This document shows, in pieces, positions 1 through 8,236 of a stretch of DNA of 64,000 bases (positions within the stretch are counted from its first letter, which is position 1; every line of letters starts with the position of its first letter). The DNA is from Candidatus Tectimicrobiota bacterium. GTDB lineage: Bacteria; JACPUC01. Below the pieces are notes generated by a model. That model had not been told where the DNA came from and ran no database searches. It saw only the letters and a list, made by a program, of their open reading frames with translations. A program made the position numbers and the translations under genes. Where the stretch lies: positions 1 through 64,000 of the forward strand of contig JACPUC010000025.1 of the NCBI GenBank assembly GCA_016192455.1, in the 5' to 3' direction.

Positions 1-645
1 CCCACGGTGGTCTTCCAGGATAACGGCGCGCAGCTCGCCTTCCTGGACGGCACGGCGTTCGCCGGCGTCACCTTCGCCACGGCCTCGAGCCTCACCCTCA
101 GCGGCAGCATCATCGACCAGGCGTTCGACACCAACGACACCGTCGTCATCCAGACCGCCGACGGCAACCTCTTCAAGATCGGCAACGCCCTCAGTTCCGG
201 TTTCTCGACCCCCGTCTCCTTCGACTTCGAGCAGCTCCTGCCGGAGACCACGACGCCTGAGGAGACGACCATGGAAGTGGTGCCGTCGCCGACCCCGGCG
301 CCGCCATTCCCGGTCATCACAATGGCCGGATGGGGGCTGTCGCCGGTTACCTTCAGCGCCAGTGGAGGTGGGACGATCACGCTCGCGGCCGACATCACGG
401 GAGGAGAGCGCCCTTACGTCGTGGAGCTGCGCCAAACTGTCACGGACCCCCTCCTGGGGGCTGCCGAGGTGGTCCTCATTGAGCTCACCGACTCAGACGA
501 GGACGGTCGCTACGAGGTCGTCTTCTCCGATCTTCCCCCCGACATCCTGCCCCCCGGCGAGTTCACCCTCCCCGGCTTGCGCATCCTGGTGACCGATGCG
601 CTTGGCCAGGAGGCATCGTGGCCCGCACTGAACGTCCAGCCTTGA
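1..645 (+). CDS. C-terminal part of a probable secreted/surface protein (5' end outside window)
   Basis: The frame is open to the left edge, so this is the 3' end of a longer gene; an internal GTG at position 7 is unlikely to be the true start. The visible ~214 residues are acidic and rich in Thr, Ser, Val, Asp and Gly, with alternating hydrophobic/polar stretches typical of beta-sandwich surface domains. A Pro/Thr/Glu-rich linker around residues 80-100 (PSPTPAPPFP) separates an N-terminal part from a ~100-residue C-terminal domain ending in NVQP. No catalytic motif, membrane anchor or sorting signal is visible. A strong hairpin follows, so the gene probably ends its transcription unit. I do not recognise the family; an extracellular or cell-surface role is an inference from composition. 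Confidence 0.5.
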   Translation, partial: PTVVFQDNGAQLAFLDGTAFAGVTFATASSLTLSGSIIDQAFDTNDTVVIQTADGNLFKIGNALSSGFSTPVSFDFEQLLPETTTPEETTMEVVPSPTPAPPFPVITMAGWGLSPVTFSASGGGTITLAADITGGERPYVVELRQTVTDPLLGAAEVVLIELTDSDEDGRYEVVFSDLPPDILPPGEFTLPGLRILVTDALGQEASWPALNVQP

Positions 646-660
646 TGGCAAGCCGGCGCG

Positions 661-720
661 GAAGCAGCCGCGCCTAGCTCCGGCGGCCCTGGAAGCCCCC
701 CCTCCAGGGCCGTCTGCTTC
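661..720 (+). terminator. GC-rich nested hairpin, probable terminator
   Basis: A perfect inverted repeat GGCCCTGGA (685-693) / TCCAGGGCC (703-711) with a C-rich loop is enclosed by a second inverted repeat GAAGCAG (661-667) / CTGCTTC (714-720). It starts 15 bases after the stop of the upstream gene. There is no long T tract, as is common in GC-rich genomes, so termination is inferred from structure and position. Confidence 0.55.
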
Positions 721-792
721 TCCGGCTGCCCCGCCGCCGGGGTCGATCTCTTGGAGCCGCTTCTTCCAAGCGTGGTCTTCTCGTGGCAGGCG

Positions 793-801
793 TGCTATGA
801 T
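793..801 (+). promoter_or_regulatory. Extended -10 promoter
   Basis: The sequence TGCTATGAT is a good extended -10 element (TGn plus TATGAT) in otherwise very GC-rich DNA. No convincing -35 is seen at the proper distance, which extended -10 promoters tolerate. It lies about 50 bases before the ATG at 851 and about 265 bases before waaF, so it may start the LPS transcription unit. It also argues against the ATG at 797, which lies inside this element. Confidence 0.4.
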
Positions 802-850
802 AAAAAATTGGGATCAGCTCGCGTCACCCGGGAGTGGAGAGCGTGCTCCA

Positions 851-1027
851 ATGCAGGCAGCCTGGTACTACCTCGCTGGGGGGTGTCTGCTGCTCCTCAA
901 CGTTGGTCTACTCAAGCACCTGCTGAGGAACCGCGCGCCCGCCACGCAAAGTCTCCGTGCCATATTCTGGTTGCAGGGGATCACAGGTGGCGTGTTGCTC
1001 CTTGCCGGCGTGGTGAGTTTCCTTTGA
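851..1027 (+). CDS. Small membrane protein, two predicted transmembrane segments
   Basis: This 58-residue frame starts MQAAWYYLAGG. Two hydrophobic stretches are visible, roughly residues 4-20 and 36-57 (ending VLLLAGVVSFL), separated by a short basic segment (KHLLRNR) that would lie in the cytoplasm by the positive-inside rule. The ATG at 851 is preferred over the in-frame ATG at 797 because it has GGAG/GGAGA 10-15 bases upstream and because 797 lies within a -10-like sequence. It stands 37 bases before waaF on the same strand, so it may be the first gene of the LPS transcription unit. No family is recognised and the frame could be fortuitous, although the promoter, ribosome site and membrane pattern agree. 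Confidence 0.45.
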   Translation: MQAAWYYLAGGCLLLLNVGLLKHLLRNRAPATQSLRAIFWLQGITGGVLLLAGVVSFL

Positions 1028-1064
1028 ATCCCCCGTTCCCCCCAATCTCCCCGCAGTAAGCAGG

Positions 1065-2207
1065 ATGCTCTGCATGGCTGGCGCCGGCTCTCCTCCCGCT
1101 CCGCTTACGAGATGCCCCGCAAAGGCTCTCATCGTGGTCCCGAACTGGTTGGGGGATGTGGTGCTCTGCCTGCCGGCGCTGCACGCCTTGCGGCAGCTCT
1201 GGCCCACGACTCACGTGACGCTCCTTTGCAAGGCGCCGCTGGCTGACTGGCTGAGGGCGCAACCCATCGTGGACGAGGTGCGTTCCTACCCACCTCCGGG
1301 CCGCGGCCTACGCGCCAATCTGTCGTTCGCCCGTAGGTTCGGCCTGGAGGGATACGAGGTGGCGGTCCTCTTCCCGAACTCGTTCCGCTCCGCCCTCCTC
1401 GTCTGGCTGGCGCGCATCCCGCGGCGGATCGGCTATGCGCGCGACGGGCGGGGTCTCCTGCTGACGCAGCGCCCGCCGCGGCACGTCGGAGGCAAGCGGC
1501 ACCACGCCGAGTACTACCTCGATCTGGCGCGGCATTGCGGCTGGCGCGGCTCCTGGCGTCCCACCGCGGAGTTCCCGCCGGCGCAGGTCGCGGAGGCGGA
1601 CCGCGCCTGGGTTGAGGAGCGCCTTGCAACTGCCCGCGTCGGGGGACGCGACCTCCTTGTCGCTTTGGCGCCGGGCGCCGCGTATGGCCCCGCAAAGCGC
1701 TGGCTGCCCGACCGCTTCGCCGCCGTGGCGCGGCGGCTTCTGGAGCGCTGGCCGCTGCGCATCCTCCTGCTTGGCGGGCTGGGCGATGGCGCCGTGATCG
1801 AACAGGTAGGCGGCCAGCTTGGAGCAGCCTCAGTCAACTTCGCCGGCCTCACGACGGTGGGCCAGCTCGCCGCAGCCTTGCAACGCTGCGCCCTCCTGGT
1901 CACCAACGACAGCGGCACCATGCACCTGGCGGCTGCCGTGGGGGCGCCCGTGGTGGCGATCTTCGGCTCCACCGACCCGGAGTGGACCGGGCCGCTCGGC
2001 GATGGCCATCGCGTGCTGGCGGCGAACGTCCCCTGCCGCCCCTGCTTTCAGCGAACCTGCGACATTGGTTACCAGTGCATGGAGTCTCTTACGGTGGAGG
2101 CGGTGGCGGCCGAGGCGGCCGAGCTGCTCACCCGGCACCTCGCCGCGCATGGCGGGGCGAACCCGCCCCGCCGCGCCTTCCAGACCGTGCCGCTCTCCCT
2201 ATCCTGA
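1065..2207 (+). CDS. waaF: LPS heptosyltransferase II (GT9 family)
   Basis: GT9 glycosyltransferase that transfers L-glycero-D-manno-heptose from ADP-heptose to the first heptose of the LPS inner core, at the cytoplasmic face of the inner membrane. The N-terminal Rossmann half carries VVPNWLGDVVLCLPAL, then LFPNSFRSAL and RRIGYARDGR, which are typical of WaaF. The C-terminal ADP-heptose-binding half has LAPGAAYGPAKRW, VTNDSGTMHLAAA and AIFGSTDPEWTGP. A late Cys cluster (PCRPCFQRTC, then CM) is also common in this family. The length of 380 aa is near normal. The first ~22 residues before KALIVVPNW are not conserved-looking, so a later start is possible. It heads the glycosyltransferase operon. 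Confidence 0.85.
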   Translation: MLCMAGAGSPPAPLTRCPAKALIVVPNWLGDVVLCLPALHALRQLWPTTHVTLLCKAPLADWLRAQPIVDEVRSYPPPGRGLRANLSFARRFGLEGYEVAVLFPNSFRSALLVWLARIPRRIGYARDGRGLLLTQRPPRHVGGKRHHAEYYLDLARHCGWRGSWRPTAEFPPAQVAEADRAWVEERLATARVGGRDLLVALAPGAAYGPAKRWLPDRFAAVARRLLERWPLRILLLGGLGDGAVIEQVGGQLGAASVNFAGLTTVGQLAAALQRCALLVTNDSGTMHLAAAVGAPVVAIFGSTDPEWTGPLGDGHRVLAANVPCRPCFQRTCDIGYQCMESLTVEAVAAEAAELLTRHLAAHGGANPPRRAFQTVPLSLS

Positions 2208-2224
2208 GGCTCGGGTACCCTGCC

Positions 2225-3001
2225 ATGCGAGACATCCCAAGGGTCTCTGCGTGCGTTATCACCTACAACGAAGAGCGGAACATCGAAGGCTGTCTGGAGA
2301 GCCTGAAATGGTGCGACGAGATCATCGTCGTCGATTCCTTCAGCACGGACAAGACGGTGGAACTTGCCAGAAGGTACACCGCCAAGGTGCGCCAACACCG
2401 CCTCGTCTCGCACCCCGAGCAGAAGAATCTGGCGATCTCCTGTGCGACGCATGCGTGGGTTCTGAATGTCGATGCAGACGAACGTGTTACGCCGGCTCTG
2501 GCGGCTGAGATCCAGGAGGCTCTGGCGGCAAATCGCGGCGACATCGCCGGCTACCTCATGCCTCGCCGCACCTACTTCCTGGGACACTGGTTCCGCCACG
2601 GCGCCTGGTACCCCGACCGCAAGCTGCGCCTGTTCCGCCGCGATCGGGGGCGCTTCGGCGGCGTGAACCCGCATGACAAAGTGGTGCTCGACGGCCCGAC
2701 GCAGCTTCTCAGGAACGATCTGCTCCACTACACCTATCGCGACCTCTCCCATAACCTGGCAACCATCGACAAGTACTCCGATCATTTCACCGCGCACGCC
2801 ACGCTGCACCCCCTCTGGCCCATCCCCGCCATGCTCGTGAAGCCGCCCCTGAAGTTCCTCGAAACGTTCATCTATAAACGCGGCTTCCTGGACGGGCTGC
2901 CGGGCTTTGTCGTCGCCGTCATGAACAGTTTCTACATCTTCTTGAAGTACGCCAAGCTCTGGTCCCGGGCTCGGCGGCCCTCGCCGCCGCATACGCCATG
3001 A
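2225..3001 (+). CDS. GT2 glycosyltransferase, WaaE/KdtX-like core glycosyltransferase
   Basis: A 258-residue GT-A-fold family 2 enzyme starting MRDIPRVSACVITYNEE. The nucleotide-sugar binding region contains VDSFSTDKT, and the metal-binding acidic motif is VDADERV near residue 80. The middle (GHWFRHGAWYPD, then LRLFRRD) and the HDKV/YTYRDLSH region resemble the LPS core beta-1,4-glucosyltransferase WaaE group. A C-terminal hydrophobic stretch (GLPGFVVAVMNSFYIFLKYAKLW) suggests peripheral membrane attachment. The ATG at 2225 is chosen because residues before it show no similarity and it follows the waaF stop by 17 bases. The stop overlaps the next start as ATGA, implying translational coupling. 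The acceptor and sugar cannot be told from sequence. Confidence 0.75.
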   Translation: MRDIPRVSACVITYNEERNIEGCLESLKWCDEIIVVDSFSTDKTVELARRYTAKVRQHRLVSHPEQKNLAISCATHAWVLNVDADERVTPALAAEIQEALAANRGDIAGYLMPRRTYFLGHWFRHGAWYPDRKLRLFRRDRGRFGGVNPHDKVVLDGPTQLLRNDLLHYTYRDLSHNLATIDKYSDHFTAHATLHPLWPIPAMLVKPPLKFLETFIYKRGFLDGLPGFVVAVMNSFYIFLKYAKLWSRARRPSPPHTP

Positions 3002-4188
3002 ACATCGCGCTGCTGATCGAGAGCTTCTCGCCGTCCCAGGGTGGCGGGGAGGCCTATGTCACCACCCTGGCGCGCCGGCTCGTGGAGATGGGGCACCACG
3101 TCGAAGTCTTCTGCCACCGAGCCGAGAACGTGCCGGCGGCGATCAGGGTCCACCACGTCCCCGCCGCGAGGTGGCCGCGCTGGCGTTACGCGTGCTCCTT
3201 CGTCCGCAACCTCCAGAAGGCCCTGCGAGAAGCCCGCTCAGCCGGGCGGCGCTTCGATGTCATTCACGGCTCGGGCAAGTGCCTGGGGATGAACCTCTAT
3301 CGCGCCGGCGGCGGCGTGCATGCCGTCTGGATCGAGCAGGACCTCGCCAGCCGCTCCCAGGGCTGGCAACGAACGCTGAAGTACGTCGAGCGCCGGCTCG
3401 ATCCCTGGACCCATGCCATGGCCTGGATTGAGCGGCGGCAGTACCTCGATCCGCGCGTCCACATCGTTGCCAACTCCCAGCGGGTTCGGGAGGACATCCG
3501 CCGCTGGTACGGCGTCGAGGAGCAGCGCCTCAGTGTGGTGCCGAACGGGGTCGACATCGAGCGCTTCCACCCCGGCCGGCGCCACGACCGCGGCCGGCGG
3601 CTGCGCGCCACCTGGGGCGTAGACTCAGAGGGGAAGATCCTCCTTTTCGTCGCCAACAACTGGCGCCTGAAGGGGCTGCTGCCGCTGCTGGACGCCTGCC
3701 GGCTGCTCCAGGAGGAGGCGCCGAGGGAGCGGCTGCGGCTGCTCGTCGTGGGCCGCGGCAGGCGCCGCCACTGGGAACGGCTGGCGCGGCAGCGGGGGAT
3801 TCGGGAGCTGGTCACCTTCGCCGGCCCCAGCGCCACGATCGAAGACGCTTACGCCGCCGCCGATCTCCTCGTGCATCCGACCTTCTACGATCCGTGCGCC
3901 AACGTTTGCCTGGAAGCCCTCGCCTCTGGCCTGCCAGTGGTCACCACGGCGTGCAACGGCGCGGCCGAGTTGCTGCGCGACGGCACGGCTGGGCGGGTCA
4001 TCGCCACGCCGCACGACCACCGAGCGCTGGCAAGCGCCATCCTTTCGCTCCTGGATGACGACACCCGGGAGCGCGCCGCCCTCGCCGCCCGCCGCCTCGC
4101 CGAGCGCTACCCGCTCTCCCGGCACGTGGAAGAAATGTTGCGGCTCTACGAGAGGTTGCAGCAGCGCGGAGCTCCGTCGCCACCGTAA
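2998..4188 (+). CDS. GT4 glycosyltransferase, WaaG-like
   Basis: A 396-residue GT-B glycosyltransferase. The N terminus (MNIALLIESFSPSQGGGEAYV) is typical of the RfaG/WaaG LPS glucosyltransferase I group. The linker carries VVPNGVDIERFHP, and the C-terminal nucleotide-sugar site has the E-x7-E pattern around CLEALASGLPVVTTACNGAAE. It probably adds a hexose to the heptose region of the core on the cytoplasmic side. It overlaps the previous gene by four bases and is followed by a 249-base gap holding a promoter-like sequence, so it probably ends the first sub-operon. The donor sugar is uncertain. Confidence 0.75.
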   Translation: MNIALLIESFSPSQGGGEAYVTTLARRLVEMGHHVEVFCHRAENVPAAIRVHHVPAARWPRWRYACSFVRNLQKALREARSAGRRFDVIHGSGKCLGMNLYRAGGGVHAVWIEQDLASRSQGWQRTLKYVERRLDPWTHAMAWIERRQYLDPRVHIVANSQRVREDIRRWYGVEEQRLSVVPNGVDIERFHPGRRHDRGRRLRATWGVDSEGKILLFVANNWRLKGLLPLLDACRLLQEEAPRERLRLLVVGRGRRRHWERLARQRGIRELVTFAGPSATIEDAYAAADLLVHPTFYDPCANVCLEALASGLPVVTTACNGAAELLRDGTAGRVIATPHDHRALASAILSLLDDDTRERAALAARRLAERYPLSRHVEEMLRLYERLQQRGAPSPP

Positions 4189-4242
4189 ATCCTCCACCCC
4201 TTCAGCGCTCCTCTTCAAGCCGGTCTAGGAGGCTGAAATACT

Positions 4243-4271
4243 TTGACTTACGGCGCAAGCATACTTACACT
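4243..4271 (+). promoter_or_regulatory. Sigma-70-type promoter before the radical SAM gene
   Basis: TTGACT (4243-4248), a 17-base spacer and TACACT (4266-4271) lie in a locally AT-richer patch between two LPS genes. The elements match consensus at 5/6 and 4/6. The start codon of the next gene is about 165 bases downstream. The rest of the gap (4272-4437) shows no other recognisable feature. Confidence 0.4.
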
Positions 4272-4437
4272 CTAGAAACGAGACGACCCGGTACGGACGG
4301 TGAGCGGGTGAGGGGTGTGGTGTGCCCGCTGCGTGCCAGCGGCCAAGCGGGCGGACCGATATCCCGCCGCGATTGCGGAGAGGGGAAGCCTGCGGCACGT
4401 GGTCCAGGGGTCTCTTTCGACGATAAAGGCGGAGCGA

Positions 4438-5493
4438 GTGAATATCATCGCAGAGTACGGGCGCCGCGGGCGACTGGCCGTGTGGTGGATGAAGGTGCGT
4501 CGGTTCACCATACCGCGAGTGCTGAATCTCTTTCTCGAAACCATCGCCACCTGGTTCGGCTCGTCCCGCGTGCCACACCTGCCGAGCAACCTGACGCTCG
4601 ATATCGGCAACATCTGCGATCTTCGCTGCCCGCTCTGTCCCACCGGCATCGGCGACCGCTCGGCCAGCAAGGGAGTTATGGGACTGGCTCAGTTCCGTCA
4701 GATCATCGACGAGGTCGGGGGACGAGTGCTGACCGTGAACCTGCACAACTGGGGTGAGCCGCTCCTCAACAAGCATCTCGTCGCCATGATCGCCTACGCC
4801 AAGAGCTACGGCCTGGAGGTGCGGATCAGCAGCAATCTCAACGCGCTGACCGAACCCGTGGCGGAAGGGCTCTTGCGGGCGGGTCTCGACAAGCTCTACG
4901 TCTCCTGCGACGGTATCACCCCGGAGAGCTATGCCCAGTATCGGCGCGGCGGCGACTACGCAACCGTCATGGGCAACTTGCGGGGGCTGCTCCAGAAGAA
5001 GCGTGAGCTGGGGCTCCGCGGCACGCGGATCATCTGGTTGTTCCACATCTTCCAGCACAACGAACACGAAGTTGAGGGGGCGCGCGCGCTGGCCAAGGAG
5101 CTGGGCGTGGAGCTGCGCCTGAACCGCATGCGCACCGCCATGGGGCGCGAAATCTTCGAAAGCGCCGCGCAAGCCATTGCGCGCGATGGCGCGTGGATTC
5201 CGCGCAACCCCGCCTACAGCGCTTTCGACACCGCCAGCGGCACAGCGCGACGACCGATGAGCCGCTGCAGGAAACCGTGGCGGGAGGCGATGGTGAACTG
5301 GGACGGTTCGGTGCTGCCGTGCTGCGCCATCTACAGCGAGCGCCACACCTACGGCAATGCCCTGGAAGAGGGATTCCGGCGCGTCTGGAACAACGAGCGC
5401 TACCAGGCGGCCCGCCGCACCCTCCGCAACCAACCTGCTCGCCAGGCCACCGTCTGCGCCACCTGCAAGCGCAACGGCTACCTCTTCATGTGA
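4438..5493 (+). CDS. Radical SAM protein with SPASM-type C-terminal cluster motif
   Basis: A 351-residue radical S-adenosylmethionine protein. The 4Fe-4S/SAM motif is CDLRCPLC (C-x3-C-x2-C) at about residues 60-67, after a hydrophobic N-terminal lead. NLHNWGEPLLN matches the family's GGEP-type SAM-contact motif. The C terminus has a SPASM-like set of cysteines: SRC before the WREAMVNWDGSVLPCC segment, then CATC and the ending KRNGYLFM, as in enzymes that bind auxiliary Fe-S clusters. A GTG start at 4438 is chosen (GGAG five bases upstream); the frame extends upstream to 4315 without conserved-looking sequence. It sits between glycosyltransferases, 11 bases before a methyltransferase, so it may modify a sugar, lipid or peptide of the envelope. 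The substrate is unknown. Confidence 0.75.
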   Translation: MNIIAEYGRRGRLAVWWMKVRRFTIPRVLNLFLETIATWFGSSRVPHLPSNLTLDIGNICDLRCPLCPTGIGDRSASKGVMGLAQFRQIIDEVGGRVLTVNLHNWGEPLLNKHLVAMIAYAKSYGLEVRISSNLNALTEPVAEGLLRAGLDKLYVSCDGITPESYAQYRRGGDYATVMGNLRGLLQKKRELGLRGTRIIWLFHIFQHNEHEVEGARALAKELGVELRLNRMRTAMGREIFESAAQAIARDGAWIPRNPAYSAFDTASGTARRPMSRCRKPWREAMVNWDGSVLPCCAIYSERHTYGNALEEGFRRVWNNERYQAARRTLRNQPARQATVCATCKRNGYLFM

Positions 5494-5504
5494 AGGACGC
5501 CAGC

Positions 5505-6155
5505 ATGCTTCCCGGCAACCGGGACTCCTATTCGGTCTTCTCCTGGAGCCGCTTCTACACCTACCGCTCTGAGATGCGGAAGCGCTTCCCCGATTTCTGG
5601 AAAATCCGCATCCGCAAGACCCTCCTCCAGGTCGTCTGTGGGCAGATTCGCGATGGCGACCACGTGCTCGATATCGGCTCGTTTGATCGCTCCTACGAGA
5701 AAAAGCTCCAGCGTCGTTTCCCCAACGTTCTCTATAAAAGCATGGATATCGACCGGGAGCGTTTTCATGACTTCTACTCGTTCGAGGAGGTGCGCGAACA
5801 GTTCGATGTCATCTTCCTCTTCGAGGTGATCGAGCACCTGGAGTTCACCGAGGGTATCAACCTGATGCGCGAGGTCCGCAACCTCCTGGTGCCGGGCGGG
5901 TGCTTGATCTTGACGACACCGAATATGTACCATCCCAACCGCTACTGGGAGTACGACCACAAGGTCCCGTACCGGTACGATGCCATCGGCGGGCTGCTGT
6001 TGGGAGTGGGGTTGGAGGTCAAGGAAATCTACCGCATCTACAACGACGCGATTCACCGGCGCCTCTTCCGCCTCTACGTGACATCCTGGGTGCATCGCCA
6101 TCTGCAGATCGATTTCGCCAAATCGATCGTGGTGGTGGCGAAGAACAGAGCATGA
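5505..6155 (+). CDS. Class I SAM-dependent methyltransferase
   Basis: A 216-residue Rossmann-fold methyltransferase. Motif I is DHVLDIGSFDRSYE (around residues 50-60), the acidic end of beta-2 is in YKSMDIDRE, motif II/III is FDVIFLFEVIEHL, and post-motif III is LVPGGCLILTTPN. These place it in the Methyltransf_11/23 type, often found in glycan loci as sugar or lipid O-methyltransferases. The ATG at 5505 has AAGGA nine bases upstream. It follows the radical SAM gene by 11 bases and overlaps the next glycosyltransferase by four bases (ATGA), so it is in the same operon. The substrate cannot be deduced. Confidence 0.75.
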   Translation: MLPGNRDSYSVFSWSRFYTYRSEMRKRFPDFWKIRIRKTLLQVVCGQIRDGDHVLDIGSFDRSYEKKLQRRFPNVLYKSMDIDRERFHDFYSFEEVREQFDVIFLFEVIEHLEFTEGINLMREVRNLLVPGGCLILTTPNMYHPNRYWEYDHKVPYRYDAIGGLLLGVGLEVKEIYRIYNDAIHRRLFRLYVTSWVHRHLQIDFAKSIVVVAKNRA

Positions 6156-7180
6156 AGCTGCTCGCCCTCATCCTCGCCCCGGAAAGCCCCAGCAGCCGCT
6201 ATCGCGTCGCCTACCTCGCCCCGTGTGTGGAAGCCTGCGGCTGGCGGGTGGCCCTGCGCCCCGCGCCGCGCGGCTGGCGACAGCGCCGCCGATGCTGGGC
6301 GGACGCGGCGGCGTTCGATGTGGTGCTGGTGCAGAAAAAGCTTTTGCAGCCCTGGGAATGGCGCTGGCTGCGGCAGGCGTGTCGGCGCCTGGTGTTCGAT
6401 TTTGATGACGCCCTTGCCTTCCACGAACGCAGCCGGGCGGCGCCGCGGCTCTCGCTGCGTTCCTGGAAGTTCCACGCCGCGCTCCGTGCCGCCGACTTGG
6501 TGCTGGCGGGGAACTCCTACCTCGCCGAACTGGCCGCCCCCTGGGCGCGGCGGGTTGTCGTCCTGCCCACCGGCGTGCCAGTGGAGCGCTACGAGCCGAA
6601 ACCGCCAGCAACCACCGGCGCGGCGCCCGGAGCCTCCCTCGGGCTCGTTCTGGGGTGGATCGGCAGCCGCTCGACGCTCGGCTACCTGGAGGCTCTCCTG
6701 CCGGTCCTGGAGGAGCTGCATCGGCGGCGGCCGGAGGTCCGGCTGAAAGTCGTGGCCGACGCGTTCCCGCAGAGCCGCAGCCTGCCCATTGAAGCAGTGC
6801 GCTGGTGCGAGGCGCAAGAGGCGGCGCAGGTCGCCTCCTTCGATATCGGCCTCATGCCCCTCCCCGACACGCCGTGGACGCGCGGCAAGTGTGGGTTGAA
6901 GCTCCTCCAGTACCTCGCCGCCGGCGTGCCGGTGGTGGCCTCGCCGGTGGGGGTGAACAAGGAGATCGTGCGTCCTGGTTTGAACGGGTATCTCGCGGCT
7001 CAGGCGCGGGAATGGCTGGAACGGCTGGAGGAGCTGGCGCGCCAGCCGGCTCTCCGCGCCCGCCTCGGCGCCTGGGGCCGGAAGGATGTGGAAGCCCGCT
7101 TCTCGCTGCGGCGCCTTGGCAAGCAGTTCGCCGACCACCTGGAAGAGCTGCTGCGCACGGGGAGAGTCGGGGGTGGCTGA
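6152..7180 (+). CDS. GT4-like glycosyltransferase
   Basis: A 342-residue GT-B-fold glycosyltransferase. Features are the N-terminal SSRYRVAYLAP, an FDFDDAL acidic segment, GNSYLAELA and VVLPTGVPVERYEP before the second domain, then LGWIGSRSTLGYL (the start of the C-terminal Rossmann domain) and the donor-binding region GLKLLQYLAAGVPVVASPVGVNKE. This pattern is common in group 1 transferases of O-antigen and exopolysaccharide clusters. The start overlaps the methyltransferase stop and the stop overlaps the next start by eight bases, so expression is probably coupled. Donor and acceptor are unknown. Confidence 0.75.
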   Translation: MKLLALILAPESPSSRYRVAYLAPCVEACGWRVALRPAPRGWRQRRRCWADAAAFDVVLVQKKLLQPWEWRWLRQACRRLVFDFDDALAFHERSRAAPRLSLRSWKFHAALRAADLVLAGNSYLAELAAPWARRVVVLPTGVPVERYEPKPPATTGAAPGASLGLVLGWIGSRSTLGYLEALLPVLEELHRRRPEVRLKVVADAFPQSRSLPIEAVRWCEAQEAAQVASFDIGLMPLPDTPWTRGKCGLKLLQYLAAGVPVVASPVGVNKEIVRPGLNGYLAAQAREWLERLEELARQPALRARLGAWGRKDVEARFSLRRLGKQFADHLEELLRTGRVGGG

Positions 7181-8159
7181 GCAAGGCTGCGACCTCACGA
7201 TCAGCATCGTGAGCTTCAACACGAAAGAGTATCTGAAGCGCTGCCTGCAAGCGATTCTCAGCACCAGCGGCCGGCTGCGCGTGCATACCATCGTGGTCGA
7301 CAACGCCTCGTGTGATGGGTCGGCCGACATGGTTGCCAGCGAGTTCCCCCATGTGGAGATCATTGCGAACCAGCGGAACCGCGGCTTTGCGGCGGCGAAC
7401 AACCAGGCGATCCGGCGGGCGCGGGGCCGCCACGTGCTGTTGCTCAATCCCGACACCGAGGTGCAGCCCGAGGCGCTGGCGGGCCTGGTGGAGTTCCTTG
7501 ACGAGCATCCCGAGGTTGCGGCGGTCGGCGCGCAATTGCGCAACTCCGATGGCAGCATCCAGCCCTCGGTGCGCCGCTTCCCCACGTTCGCCTCGCTGCT
7601 CCATGCGCACACGCTGCTCGGCCGCCTGGGCATCCTGCGGCGGGCGCATGATCGGCAACGCATGCGGGGCTTCAGCTTCAACGAAGCGCGGCGCGTCGAC
7701 CAACCCTCCGGGGCAGCCCTGGCAATCCGGCGCAGCGTCTTCGAGCACGTGGGCTTGCTCGACGAGGCCTACTTCATCTTCTACGAAGAGGTGGATTTTT
7801 GCCGGCGGCTGGCGGCCGCGAACCTGCCGGTCTACTTCGAGCCGCGCGCCGTCGTCATCCACCACCGCGGCAAGAGTCGCCAGCAGGTGGAGGCGGACAT
7901 TTATCCCATCCAGCTCCGGAGCCTCCTCCACTACCTGAGGAAGTTCGCCGGCCCCAGCGCAACCGCGGCGTTCAACGTTTTCTTCAAGCCGCTCCTGGTT
8001 GCCGAGGTGCTGGTCGGCCTCCTTGACGACTGGCTGGCACTGCAGCGCTACGTCCGGTTCCGACCCAACCCGTACAAGGCATGGCGCAAACGCGAACGGC
8101 TGCGGGCGCGCTGGCGGTTCCTGGGCCAGCACTGCCTGTCGTTCCTGCGCCGCGCTTGA
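7173..8159 (+). CDS. GT2 glycosyltransferase, rhamnosyltransferase-like (WbbL type)
   Basis: A 328-residue family 2 transferase. Motifs in order are ISIVSFNTKEYL, VVDNASCDGSADM, NRGFAAANNQAI, LLNPDTEV (the DXD-equivalent metal site), then GAALAIRRSVFEHVGLLDEAYFIFYEEVDFCRR (the ED catalytic-base region) and VVIHHRGKS. This is the pattern of WbbL-like rhamnosyltransferases. The GTG at 7173 is chosen (GGAG eight bases upstream); longer versions run into the preceding gene. The C terminus has a hydrophobic helix (FFKPLLVAEVLVGLLDDWLAL) likely to touch the membrane. Rhamnose as donor is only a family-level guess. Confidence 0.75.
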   Translation: MAEQGCDLTISIVSFNTKEYLKRCLQAILSTSGRLRVHTIVVDNASCDGSADMVASEFPHVEIIANQRNRGFAAANNQAIRRARGRHVLLLNPDTEVQPEALAGLVEFLDEHPEVAAVGAQLRNSDGSIQPSVRRFPTFASLLHAHTLLGRLGILRRAHDRQRMRGFSFNEARRVDQPSGAALAIRRSVFEHVGLLDEAYFIFYEEVDFCRRLAAANLPVYFEPRAVVIHHRGKSRQQVEADIYPIQLRSLLHYLRKFAGPSATAAFNVFFKPLLVAEVLVGLLDDWLALQRYVRFRPNPYKAWRKRERLRARWRFLGQHCLSFLRRA

Positions 8160-8236
8160 GGGCTCTCCCATACCCCATGGTCCGGCTGCGCCGTCCTCGG
8201 CCTGAGAGGGAAGCTGCCGCGGAAACCATCAACCAC

